Source of the DNA: Tannerella serpentiformis
GTDB lineage: Bacteria; Bacteroidota; Bacteroidia; Bacteroidales; Tannerellaceae
Direction: 5' to 3'
NCBI RefSeq assembly: GCF_003033925.1
Contig: NZ_CP028365.1
Location: forward strand, 186,001-250,000
Length of the DNA stretch: 64,000 nt
The notes beneath the pieces are model-generated. The model was not told where the DNA came from and made no database searches. It saw only the letters and a list, made by a program, of their open reading frames with translations. This document shows, in pieces, positions 16,253-25,120 of this stretch; position 1 is the first letter of the stretch; each line of letters opens with the position of its first letter. Both the position numbers and the translations under genes were made by a program.

Positions 16253-19200
16253 ATGCTTCAGAAACTGATAAAATTCTCAATAGAGAACAAACTCACAATA
16301 GGCATACTGACGGTAGCCCTCATCATATGGGGAGGGTGGTCGCTGTCACAGTTGCCGTTTGACTCCACGCCTGACATCACCAACAATCAGGTGCAGGTAA
16401 TCACGCAGGCCCCGTCGTTGGGGGCGCAGGAGGTGGAGCAGTTCATCACCACTCCCGTGGAGATGGCGCTCGCAAACATACCGAGAGTGACGGAGCGGCG
16501 GAGCATCAGCCGTAGCGGACTATCGGTCATCACGCTTGTCTTCGACGATGCCGCCGATGTGTATTGGGCGCGGCAGCAGGTGAGCCAACAATTGAAGGAA
16601 GCCGAGGAGGTGCTGCCGCAAGGCAAAGGCACGGTGGGGCTTGCCCCCGTGACGACCGGGCTTGGCGAAATCTACCATTACACCATACGCGCGGAAAAAG
16701 GCTACGAGGACAAGTACAGCCTTACCGACCTGCGCACGATGCAGGACTGGATTGTGCGCAAGCAGCTGTCCGGCACGGAGGGCATAGCCGAAGTGAGCGG
16801 ATGGGGCGGATACGTGAAGCAGTACGAGGTGGCGATTGACGCCGACCGGCTGAACGCATCGGGGCTGACCGTGGCGGACGTGTATGACGCCCTCGAAGCG
16901 GGCAACGAGAACACCGGCGGCAGCTACATAGAGAAGAACAGCAGCCAGTATTTCATCCGTGGCATAGGCCTCACCACATCGTTGGAGGACATAGGGAAGA
17001 TACCCGTGAAGACTATTGGCGGGACGCCGATACTCGTAAGGGATGTGGCAAACGTGCAGTTCGGATATGCCACCCGCTATGGAGCCGTGACAAGGAACGG
17101 AGAGGGCGAGGTCGTGGCCGGCATCACGCTGATGCTCAAAGGTGAGAATTTCCAGCAGGTGATAAAGAATGTGAAGAAACGCATGGCGCAGATACAGAAA
17201 AGCCTGCCCGAAGGCGTGGCCATCGAACCGTTCATCGACCGCACGCAATTAGTGGACCGCGTGACGGGTACCATCACTCGCAACCTGATAGAGGGAGGGC
17301 TGATTGTGGTCTTTATCCTCGTACTGTTCCTCGGCAACTACCGCGCAGGACTTGTGGTAGCCTCCGTAATCCCACTGTCCATGCTGTTCGCATTCGGCAT
17401 GATGAAGCTCTTCGGCGTGAGCGGAAACCTGATGAGCCTCGGTGCGATAGACTTCGGGCTTATCGTCGATGGTGCGGTCATCATCGTGGAAGCCGTGTGC
17501 CACCACATAGGCATCAGCAGGGACAAGTACCGGGGCGCAAGGCTCACGCAGGCGCAGATGGACGACGAGGTGTATCTCTCCGCGTCCAAAATCCGCAAGA
17601 GCGCGGCATTCGGCGAAATCATCATCATGACGGTCTATCTGCCCTTACTCACGCTGGCGGGGATTGAGGGGAAGATGTTCCGTCCCATGGCTATGACCAT
17701 CTTCTTCGCCATACTCGGCGCGTTCATCCTGTCGCTCACGTATGTGCCGATGGCAAGCGCGTTGTTCCTCAGCAAGGAAAGCACGCACAAGCGCAACCTG
17801 TCCGACCGCCTCATTGAGAAGCTGAGGGGATGGTATCTGCCCGTCATCACGAAAAGCCTCAATTGGAGCAAGACGCTGATAGCCTCGATGGTCGTGCTGT
17901 TCGCAATCAGTCTGCTTGTCTTCAACAGGTTGGGCGGAGAGTTCATCCCCAGCCTTGAGGAGGGGGACTTCGTCGCCGAGATAAGCATGGCGCAGGGCAC
18001 GTCGCTCTCGCAGATGGTGGAAAGCACCATGCAGGCGGAGAAGATACTGAAGGCGCAGTTCCCGGAGGTGAAACAGGCGGTGACGCGCATAGGAAGCTCC
18101 GAGATCCCCACCGACCCCATGCCCGTGGAGCGTGCCGACATGCTCATATCCTTGATTCCGAAAGCCCAATGGACATCGGCAAAGACCAAGGACGAGCTGA
18201 TGGAGAAGATGGAGGAAGCCCTGAGCGTCATTCCCGGCATGGAGGTAGAGATGACACAGCCCATACAGATGCGCAACAACGATCTGATTACGGGCATCAA
18301 GCAGGATGTGGCGATAAAGATATACGGCAACGACCTCGACGCGCTGGAATCTTCAGCGAAAAAGGTGGCATCGCTCATCAAGGATGTGGACGGCGTGTCT
18401 GAACCGTTCGTGGAGAAGGTGCAGGGACTGCCGCAGATACAGGTGAAGTATGACCGAGACCGTCTGGCGAAATACGGCATCTCCATAGCCACCGCCAACA
18501 GAGTACTTGAGGCGGCTTTCGCAGGCCGTCGCACAGGCTACGTGTTCGAGGAAGACCGCCGCTTTGACATGGTGGTGCGGATGGACAATGACCTGCGCAA
18601 CGACCTCGCGGCATTGGAAGGTCTCTATCTGCCACTGCCCGACGGCGGGACGCTGCCGTTGCGACAGGTTGCCGAAATCAGCTTCGAGGACGCTCCGGCG
18701 CAAATCACGCACGAGGACGGGCTGCGGCGCATATACGTAGGGTTCAACGTGCGTGGGCGTGACGTGCAAAGCACCGTAGAGGAAATCCAAGGCATTCTCG
18801 ACAAGGAACTGAAGCTCCCGGCGGGCTATTATTACACATACGGCGGACAGTTCCAGAACCTTCAGGAAGCCACAGGGCGGCTCATGCTCGCCGTGCCGCT
18901 TGCCCTGCTGGTCATCCTCTGCCTGCTGTATGCCACACTGAAGAATGTGCGCGAGACACTGTTCGTGTTCTCCGCCATACCGCTGTCCGCCATCGGCGGC
19001 GTGTGGGCATTGTGGCTGCGCGATATGCCGTTCAGCATTTCTGCCAGTGTGGGATTCATCGCGCTGTTCGGCGTGGCGGTACTCAACGGCATCGTGCTTA
19101 TCGGACAGTTCAACACGTTCGAGAAGGAAGGAATGACGGATGTGCGGAAACGGATTGTCGAGGGATGTATGCTGCGGCTGCGCCCGGTCATCATGACGGC

Positions 19201-19378
19201 ACTGGTGGCATCGCTCGGCTTCATGCCTATGGCACTCTCCACGGGCGACGGAGCCGAAGTGCAGCGTCCCCTCGCGACTGTGGTCATCGGCGGACTGCTC
19301 ACTGCCACCATCCTGACACTCATTGTATTGCCGTCAATATATAAGACATTCACAAGAGAAAATCGTAAGGAAGCATGA
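16253..19378 (+). CDS. czcA: CzcA/CusA-type heavy-metal RND efflux pump
   Basis: Proton-driven inner-membrane pump of the HME-RND family, the central part of a tripartite metal exporter; 1041 aa. The start at 16253 gives MLQKLIKFSIENKLTIGILTVALIIWGGW, the first membrane helix; the open frame extends upstream but that part overlaps the PAP2 gene. The TM4 segment AIDFGLIVDGAVIIVEA contains the DFGxxVDGAV signature of the heavy-metal branch. Two large periplasmic loops and 12 helices fit the family. The stop overlaps the next gene's start (19375-19378), so the three pump genes are coupled. Confidence 0.95.
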   Translation: MLQKLIKFSIENKLTIGILTVALIIWGGWSLSQLPFDSTPDITNNQVQVITQAPSLGAQEVEQFITTPVEMALANIPRVTERRSISRSGLSVITLVFDDAADVYWARQQVSQQLKEAEEVLPQGKGTVGLAPVTTGLGEIYHYTIRAEKGYEDKYSLTDLRTMQDWIVRKQLSGTEGIAEVSGWGGYVKQYEVAIDADRLNASGLTVADVYDALEAGNENTGGSYIEKNSSQYFIRGIGLTTSLEDIGKIPVKTIGGTPILVRDVANVQFGYATRYGAVTRNGEGEVVAGITLMLKGENFQQVIKNVKKRMAQIQKSLPEGVAIEPFIDRTQLVDRVTGTITRNLIEGGLIVVFILVLFLGNYRAGLVVASVIPLSMLFAFGMMKLFGVSGNLMSLGAIDFGLIVDGAVIIVEAVCHHIGISRDKYRGARLTQAQMDDEVYLSASKIRKSAAFGEIIIMTVYLPLLTLAGIEGKMFRPMAMTIFFAILGAFILSLTYVPMASALFLSKESTHKRNLSDRLIEKLRGWYLPVITKSLNWSKTLIASMVVLFAISLLVFNRLGGEFIPSLEEGDFVAEISMAQGTSLSQMVESTMQAEKILKAQFPEVKQAVTRIGSSEIPTDPMPVERADMLISLIPKAQWTSAKTKDELMEKMEEALSVIPGMEVEMTQPIQMRNNDLITGIKQDVAIKIYGNDLDALESSAKKVASLIKDVDGVSEPFVEKVQGLPQIQVKYDRDRLAKYGISIATANRVLEAAFAGRRTGYVFEEDRRFDMVVRMDNDLRNDLAALEGLYLPLPDGGTLPLRQVAEISFEDAPAQITHEDGLRRIYVGFNVRGRDVQSTVEEIQGILDKELKLPAGYYYTYGGQFQNLQEATGRLMLAVPLALLVILCLLYATLKNVRETLFVFSAIPLSAIGGVWALWLRDMPFSISASVGFIALFGVAVLNGIVLIGQFNTFEKEGMTDVRKRIVEGCMLRLRPVIMTALVASLGFMPMALSTGDGAEVQRPLATVVIGGLLTATILTLIVLPSIYKTFTRENRKEA

Positions 19379-20619
19379 AAACATTCAAGTATATCATTTT
19401 AACGGTATGTATCGGCGCACTGCCGCTGTCGTCACCTGCACAGGAAAAGACCATGACGTTGCAGGAGTGCATCGACATGGCATTGGACAACAATCTGGAC
19501 ATGAAAGCCGGGACAGTCTCCGTAGGCAAAGCCCGCGACTTGCAAGGCACGGCGTTCGACATGGAGAAGACATCCGTCACGCTCAGTCAGGACCCCACAT
19601 CAGGGGGTAGTCCCGACAACGGCATAACGGTAAGCCAGTCGTTCGAGTTCCCCACTGTTTACGCCGCACGGCGCAAGTACCTGAAAGCGGAAACGGCGGC
19701 GGCGCAGAGCAGTCTGGCGGTGACACGCAACGAGGTGGTAAGGGACGTAAGCGCATACTATTACACACTGCTCCATGACCGCCGTACCATCGAAATCTTG
19801 CAGGCGCAAGACAGTGTGTACGACAGGTTCGTCAGCCTTGCCTCGGCACGGTTCAAGGCGGGGGAGGCAGGCAATCTGGAACTGATAAACGCAGAGCGTA
19901 TTCGCAACGAGAACCGCATCGAGATGGAAAAGGCTGAAAAGTCTTACCGGTCGGCGATGCTTGCTTTCCGGCAACTGCTGAACACGGACACCGTGGTCGT
20001 TCCGGCGGACGTTTCGCTTCCCGTCATACGACAGGAAATGCCGGAGGCATCCGTTTCCTTCGAGCAAACGCCTTTGGGCGGAATGTATGCCGCACGGATA
20101 ACGGCATCCGAGCGTAACCTCAGCCTTGCCAAACAAGGGTATATGCCGGGACTGAGCATAGGCTTGACAGGGCAGCTGCTCATCAAGGGCTTCAATCCTT
20201 ACGACATCGAGCGCAGCAGGTTTGACAAGGGAAATTTCATGGGCTTCGAGGTAGGCGTGAGCATACCCCTGTTCTGGGGCGGTCAGAATGCGAAGGTAAA
20301 GGCCGCCCGGCGCGACGTGGAACTGGCGGAAATCAGCCGCCGGCAGGCGAAGCAACGTATGGACAAGGAATACCGTGACGGACTGAACGAGCTTTTCCGT
20401 GCGCAGAAGGTGCTGGACTATTACACCGCGCAGGGAAACGGACAGGGCGAGCGCATGGGCCGCCTCTCGCAGGTGTCCTACGAGAACGGGGAAATCGGGT
20501 ATGTGGAATATATCCAGAACCAGCAGACAGCACTCGACGTGCAGTTGCGGTATGCCGATGCCGTCAACGACTACAATCAGGCAATCATCATGTTGAATTA
20601 CATAAAAGGAAACAAATGA
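19375..20619 (+). CDS. TolC/CzcC-family outer-membrane efflux channel
   Basis: Outer-membrane duct of the tripartite exporter; 414 aa with signal peptide (MKTFKYIILTVCIGALPLSSPAQEKTM, cleavage near AQ). Two structural repeats rich in helical hairpins (LQECIDMALDNNLDMKA near the N-terminus, RMGRLSQVSYENGEIGYVEYIQNQQTALD near the C-terminus) are typical of OEP proteins. It lies between czcA and the adaptor gene, overlapping both by 4 bp. Substrate follows from the HME-type CzcA. Confidence 0.93.
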   Translation: MKTFKYIILTVCIGALPLSSPAQEKTMTLQECIDMALDNNLDMKAGTVSVGKARDLQGTAFDMEKTSVTLSQDPTSGGSPDNGITVSQSFEFPTVYAARRKYLKAETAAAQSSLAVTRNEVVRDVSAYYYTLLHDRRTIEILQAQDSVYDRFVSLASARFKAGEAGNLELINAERIRNENRIEMEKAEKSYRSAMLAFRQLLNTDTVVVPADVSLPVIRQEMPEASVSFEQTPLGGMYAARITASERNLSLAKQGYMPGLSIGLTGQLLIKGFNPYDIERSRFDKGNFMGFEVGVSIPLFWGGQNAKVKAARRDVELAEISRRQAKQRMDKEYRDGLNELFRAQKVLDYYTAQGNGQGERMGRLSQVSYENGEIGYVEYIQNQQTALDVQLRYADAVNDYNQAIIMLNYIKGNK

Positions 20620-21791
20620 AAACGATTTATATGACAATCATGGCAGGCGCACTCGTCATCCTTGCGTCATGCTCCGGGAACAAGAACGTAGAAAACCAGA
20701 CTAAGGAGACGGAAGAACAGCATACGGAAGAGGTGGAACTGACGCAGACGCAGATAAGCACCGTGGGCATCACGCTGGGCAAAGTGGAGAAAAAGGAACT
20801 CGGCAGCGTAATTCGCGTCAACGGGGAGCTGAAGCTAAATCCGCAGGACAAGGCGGATGTCATGTCGCTCATCGGCGGCATCGTCCGCAAGATAAGTGTC
20901 ATAGAGGGGCAGCAGGTAAAAGCCGGACAGACGGTGGCCTACATCGAGAACACGGAGATTGTGGAGATGCAGAAGAACTACCTTGTGGCTGCAAAAGAAA
21001 AGGAGACGGCCCAGCTGGAACAGCAGAGGCAACGAACGCTGTCCGCGCAGGGAGCCGGAGTGGAAAAGACGCTCCAGCAAGCGGAAGCGGCATACGCGAC
21101 CGCACAGGCACGCCTGACGGGATTGTATCACCAGTTGGTGCAAATCGGCATCAGTCCGGAACAAGTGGCAGCGGGGAAGATAGTCTTGCAAGTCCCCGTG
21201 CGCACGACTATTCCGGGTGTGGTAGGCAAGGTAAGTGTGAACACCGGCACTTACGTGGACACCACCACTCCGCTGATGCAGATAGCCGACAATTCGGCCG
21301 TCTATGCCAGCCTCAATGTGTTCGAGCGCAACATAAGCCAGGTCGAGGTCGGGCAGGACGTGGATTTCGTCATCACGAACAGCCCGGAGGCGCGCGTCAA
21401 AGGCAAGGTGTCTTTGGTGAACCGCTCCATGAACCCGGAGACCAAGGCCATCGCCGTACATGCCCAAATTACCGGAGGCAACGCCGACAGGCTGATTGTC
21501 GGAATGTACATCACCGGACTGATACATACGGGCAAGAAGGAGGTCACGGCTCTGCCTGACGATGCCATAGTCAGCGCGGAAGGCAAGAAGTTCGTTTTCG
21601 TCCTCGATGGCAGACAGGCGGACGGAAAGGAGCAAACGCTGCATTTCAAGCGCGTGGAAGTCATAACGGGAGTCGGCGAGCTGGGATATACGCAGGTTGA
21701 TTTCGTGAACCCCGTGGATGCGGACGCCACAGTAGTAACAGGCAAAGCATTTTACCTCGCTTCCATGTCCGCCGACCACGGCGAACACTGA
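20616..21791 (+). CDS. czcB: CzcB-type periplasmic adaptor (membrane fusion protein)
   Basis: Adaptor joining the pump to the TolC-like channel; 391 aa. The N-terminus MTIMAGALVILASCSGNK is a lipoprotein signal with Cys at the ASC box. Barrel-sandwich halves are visible (VMSLIGGIVRKISVIEGQQVKAGQTVAYIEN and VRTTIPGVVGKVSVNTGTYVDTTTPLMQIAD) around a helical hairpin (about 130-175), then beta-barrel and membrane-proximal domains. It is the last gene of the export operon and overlaps the TolC gene by 4 bp. Confidence 0.93.
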   Translation: MKTIYMTIMAGALVILASCSGNKNVENQTKETEEQHTEEVELTQTQISTVGITLGKVEKKELGSVIRVNGELKLNPQDKADVMSLIGGIVRKISVIEGQQVKAGQTVAYIENTEIVEMQKNYLVAAKEKETAQLEQQRQRTLSAQGAGVEKTLQQAEAAYATAQARLTGLYHQLVQIGISPEQVAAGKIVLQVPVRTTIPGVVGKVSVNTGTYVDTTTPLMQIADNSAVYASLNVFERNISQVEVGQDVDFVITNSPEARVKGKVSLVNRSMNPETKAIAVHAQITGGNADRLIVGMYITGLIHTGKKEVTALPDDAIVSAEGKKFVFVLDGRQADGKEQTLHFKRVEVITGVGELGYTQVDFVNPVDADATVVTGKAFYLASMSADHGEH

Positions 21792-21809
21792 TTATAGCAA
21801 CGGACATCT

Positions 21810-22093
21810 ATGAACAGGCATAACGAACGTAGATTGGGAAGACGACGGCAACATCGCTACAAGATGTTCAACCTTTCTAAATCAGCATCATCGTAAGCCT
21901 TGCCGCAGGTCTGGTCGCCGGCTTTGCCGTCTGGCACTTCATTTACCGGTGTGAAGACCCGACATGCGTCATAACCTATGTCAATCTGGCGATTTGTCTC
22001 TTGGTGTTCCCAGCCTTTGCGTTGGTAACGAGTGAAGTGTTTTTCGCACATCCCGACCGGGGGAAACGCAAAAAGCCGAAATCGCACGATTGA
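21810..22093 (+). pseudogene. Small two-helix membrane protein, frameshifted
   Basis: ATG 21810 opens a frame (MNRHNERRLGRRRQHRYKMFNLS) that stops near 21895. Sensible sequence resumes in another frame: SIIVSLAAGLVAGFAVWHFIYRCEDPTCVITYVNLAICLLVFPAFALVTSEVFF...KKPKSHD, ending at TGA 22091-22093. Two membrane helices flank CxxPxC. A single indel near 21880 explains the break. The next small gene (22209) has the same plan, so this looks like a paralogous pair behind the efflux operon. Function unknown. Confidence 0.55.
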
Positions 22094-22108
22094 ATGCTAT
22101 CATAGTGT

Positions 22109-22163
22109 AAGACAAGGAAGCCCTTGCTTGCGTATCGCGGCAGGTACGGGTCTTCCTTGTCTT
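22109..22163 (+). terminator. Hairpin after the efflux operon
   Basis: AAGACAAGGAAG and CTTCCTTGTCTT form a perfect 12-bp stem with a loop of about 31 nt that itself has complementary CCC/GGG. No long T-run follows, so it may be a terminator or an RNA-protecting hairpin. Confidence 0.5.
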
Positions 22164-22208
22164 GCCGGCAAACATAAGTGGATGAAATGATTTTCTCTGC
22201 GTTGGAAA

Positions 22209-22523
22209 ATGAAGAAGCGGAAAAAGGAAGAGCAAGGAAAGGAGCATAATGAAAAGGAGACATATCGGGCACGTACCGGAAGACGGCGCAGGATTCTTAT
22301 CTGCGGAAGCGGCGTATTAGGTTGCGTCATCGGCTTTTGCATTTATTCTTGGGTTATGGAATGTCCCGACCCTGATTGCCGTTTCCATTATGCACCCTTT
22401 GTCGGAATGCTGATAGACGGTGTTGCACTGGCTGTCTTGGCTACACTCGTATTAAGGAGACCATTGCACGGTATTTCAAAGGTATACAGGGTTGTGGTTG
22501 CTTTGTATATCACTGATATTTAG
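22209..22523 (+). CDS. Small membrane protein with CPDPDC motif, unknown function
   Basis: A 104-aa product: a charged N-terminus (about 1-28), a helix (ILICGSGVLGCVIGFCIYSWVM), then ECPDPDCRFHYAP and a second helix (FVGMLIDGVALAVLATLVL). The Cys-containing loop between two helices matches the preceding broken gene (RCEDPTC). The motif could bind metal, which would suit the efflux island; this is inference. The true start may be a later Met, since the first 30 codons are low complexity. Confidence 0.5.
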   Translation: MKKRKKEEQGKEHNEKETYRARTGRRRRILICGSGVLGCVIGFCIYSWVMECPDPDCRFHYAPFVGMLIDGVALAVLATLVLRRPLHGISKVYRVVVALYITDI

Positions 22524-22553
22524 CATCTTCATAACCAAAACAGTCGTATAGCT

Positions 22554-23861
22554 ATGCCTGCCAAACAACCCAAATCCGCTCCGAGCTTCCTGCAAGTTTA
22601 TACGCAGGTGCGTCGCGACCGCATGAAACACTCGTTCCTTCGACAGATCAGCGCTTGCGTTGACTGGCGAGGTATTCGCACACTACTCAACGTGAGTTCG
22701 ACGGAAGAATGAGGCTCCTAATCCCTGAAGAATGCCTTGGATAGAGCGCTGTAACGACCAAAGTGCTTTTAGAAATGCCCCGCGGGAGTCCCGCAAATGC
22801 CTTGGCGTTTGCGGGACTCCCGCGGGGCATTTCCAAAGGCGTTTTGGCCATCGCATGGCTTCCGTAGTGGCTCTCTAAGGGCCTTATTCTTCCGTCGAAC
22901 TCACGTTACTCAACAAGAAGTATACAAAGACCCTGAACGCCACAGGCAATCCAGCCTATGATACCTTGATGATGTTCAAGATCCTACTGCTTCAGACATG
23001 GTACGGCCTGAGTGATTACGAAGTCGAAGAACGGATCAACGACTCCATCCTCTTTGAGCGAATTCCTCCTCTTGGATATGGGCCTTCCAGCTCCAGACCA
23101 CAGCACCATCTGTCGCTTTCGCGATGAACTGACACGCTTGGGGATTATGGACAAGCTCCTTAAGGAGCTGAATAAGCAGTTCAAGAAGCACGGGATTAGC
23201 CGTATTGACCAAGGGGCTATCGTGGATGCGAGCATTGTGGATAGCCCGAACGCTCCCGATGGAAGTATCCTCATCGAAGTGGCAGGCGACCGAGAGGACT
23301 TGCGCACCGAAGAAGAGCAAGCCCAAGAGCAGGCTTATCAGTATGAGTTGAAAAGTCGCAAACCAGGGGTCGATATGGAAGCTCGTTGGGTACGCAAAGG
23401 CAGGCAATATCGCTACGGGTACAAAAAGCACGTGCTGACTGATGGGCAAGGGTTGGTGGAGAGCATAATTACCACGCCAGCCAATTGTGTCGATACGGTG
23501 GTATTGCCCGAGCTGATAGAGAAGGCTGAGCTTACGCAGGGCGTTAGTGTCCTTGCCGATAAAGGTTATTGTAGCCGAGAAGAACTCAGCTTGTCTCCTT
23601 GAGCGCGGCTTGATTGATGGAATTATGCTCAAGGCACAGAAGGGGATGAAGCTCACAGAGCGACAATGTGAACTGAATAACGCCATCAGCAAAATGCGCT
23701 GTTTGATAGAGCGTACCTTCGGGAGTATTCGAAGGTGGTTTTCAGGAGGGCGATGTCGCTACCGAGGGCTTGAGCGAACGCATACACAGAATATCTTGGA
23801 AGCTATGGCATACAATCTCAAGCGTATGCCTGGGCTTCTTGTGCTCCAGAGTATCAAATAG
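22554..23861 (+). pseudogene. IS5-type transposase, disrupted
   Basis: Transposase reading frame from ATG 22554 (PSFLQVYTQVRRDRMKHSF) to stop 23861 (GGRCRYRGLERTHTQNILEAMAYN). The DDE parts are recognisable: GAIVDASIVDSPNAPDGS, SVLADKGYCS and ERTFGSIRRWF. It is broken three ways: a 219-bp MITE-like insertion at 22689-22907, a one-base insertion near 23058 (LFE instead of LFSEF) and another near 23580. Family resemblance is to IS5-group elements known from Porphyromonas gingivalis. A related damaged copy lies at 38682-39770 in element B. Confidence 0.85.
22689..22907. mobile_element. 219-bp MITE with terminal inverted repeats
   Basis: The element begins AACGTGAGTTCGACGGAAGA and ends with its reverse complement (perfect 22-bp terminal repeats, imperfect match beyond). 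It is flanked by the 4-bp duplication ACTC (22685-22688 and 22908-22911); removing element plus one copy restores the transposase frame (RTLLNKKYTK). Inside lies a long perfect hairpin, arms 22772-22797 and 22808-22833 (26 bp each). No coding capacity. A partial match to the terminal repeat (CGTCGAACTCAC) occurs near 40706 in element B. Confidence 0.85.
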
Positions 23862-24017
23862 CCCCGAAAAGCCCCCTCTCGGAAGGATGATCCTCCCGAA
23901 AGGGGGCAAGGGGGAGAGACAGGCATCTCGCTTCTCAGCCTAAAGACTCCGGAGTTCGGTGGAGAAAAGTGCAAGCTATGAAGAGATGGGCTTGCGCAAT
24001 GGTCTCTATACTTCGCC

Positions 24018-24226
24018 CGAAAGAGGACACACATAAGTTTGTTGTTCTCCTCTTAAGATGGATCGTAGAAAGAACGTTCTCTTGGATAGAAAACTACAGG
24101 AGAATGACGATCAATAAAGAACGATGTAGTGAGTCCGCAGAAGCCATGCTGTACCTCACTTTCTGTCATATTCTCCTTAAAAAGTCCACAGATAAATTCA
24201 AAACTGCTTCTCAAAACACTATGTAG
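24018..24226 (+). pseudogene. C-terminal fragment of a second IS5-family transposase
   Basis: About 68 codons ending at 24226: RWIVERTFSWIENYRRMTINKER and AEAMLYLTFCHILLKK, which is the C-terminal part with the catalytic Glu of another IS5 subgroup. The N-terminal part is absent; the junction with the previous IS is near 24012. Debris at the right edge of the cargo slot. Confidence 0.7.
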
Positions 24227-24437
24227 ATATTCTAAAAACGACACTTGGCGCAGATCTACTTCTGCTTCCAAGTGCCGTTTTCAATTCAATTATGCGCCTT
24301 TCGCGTCTTATCGTTTCCCGCCCCCCCTTGTAATTCTTCTCTAGTATCCTTTCGAGATCCGAAATCTTGTAGAGAATCTTGCTGGCGAACTGCGTGTAGG
24401 GGATGATCCTCCGATCGCGATAGTCCTGCAAGGTGCG
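24219..24437 (-). pseudogene. Remnant of the second HTH gene, element A
   Basis: Corresponds to the C-terminal half of the HTH protein at 35575-35883 (LQDYRDRRIIPYTQFASKILYKISDLERIL). The first about 59 codons are missing through a deletion that equals bases 35575-35751 of copy B. An extra G in a G7 run near 24325 shifts the frame past the normal stop, giving an out-of-family tail. Confidence 0.8.
24234..24281 (-). terminator. Hairpin at the right edge of the cargo slot, element A
   Basis: AAAACGACACTTGG and CCAAGTGCCGTTTT form a stem (one mismatch) downstream of the HTH remnant. It is the last sequence shared with element B (35911-35953); beyond it the elements differ, so it marks the slot edge. 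Confidence 0.65.
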
Positions 24438-24730
24438 GGGGCTTTCGTCGTGTTTGTCGTTTTGTCAGACTTTACACAGAGCAATCGCTCCACATCCTCC
24501 CGCTTGTAATAGCACTTGTGCCCGATCTGTGAGAAGGGTAGCACTCTTGTGTCTCGGTAGTGTTGTAAGGTGCGTTTACTGATGCCGAGCAGTCGGCAGA
24601 CGTCCCCGTTGTGTAGCCATTCCGTGTGTTTGGACTCTTCTCCGAAAGCCTTCATGCAACATTCTGCGAGGCTCAGTACCTCGTCACGCAGGTTCTGCCA
24701 ATCGGCCTCTGTAATAATCAAATACTTCAT
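24341..24730 (-). pseudogene. Excisionase-like HTH protein, element A, 3' end altered
   Basis: MKYLIITEADWQNLRDEVLSL... followed by a MerR/excisionase-type helix-turn-helix (GDVCRLLGISKRTLQHYRDTRVLPFSQIGHKCYYKREDVERLL). The first 96 residues match the intact 96-aa protein at 35288-35578. After KTTNTT the frame runs into the deletion junction and continues out of frame through the second HTH gene (APAPCRTIAIGG...). The DNA-binding part is complete and may still be made. Such proteins control excision and mobilization in Bacteroides elements (family knowledge). Confidence 0.75.
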
Positions 24731-25120
24731 GGATTCACGTATTAGTTTTTGGTTGGTAGTTAGGTCTTACTGTTTTCGGCGGCAAACGTAATTGTACGCA
24801 AAACGCTACCCATGCAATCGGGAACAGTAGGGATGCAAATGGAACAGTAAGGAAACAGCCGGTGTAGCATGGACGAAGTTTCCGTTCATTCGGAAAATAG
24901 TCGCAACGGAAAGCAGGTAACAGCCTTCTAATAGTCCCTCTTCTCCCTCCCTTTCACAGCTACTTTGTCTTATCGGAGGGGTGAATCACTTACTTGTAAA
25001 GCCTATTCTCTGAAGAAATCGGCCGCAAACAGATGCAACATCATGCCGGAATACACTGCATGCTTGGATGCCGGGGATGCTCATCACACCTTCACCCCCG
25101 AAAACTCACTCAAGCCAGCC
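24731..25120. other. Divergent control region between HTH and vapE genes, element A
   Basis: About 390 bp without a gene, largely conserved in element B (34905-35287). It contains direct repeats of GGAACAGTA (in GGGAACAGTAGGGATGCAAAT and GGAACAGTAAGG). As the only gap between divergent genes it should hold both promoters; the repeats are candidate binding sites for the HTH protein (inference). Confidence 0.45.
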
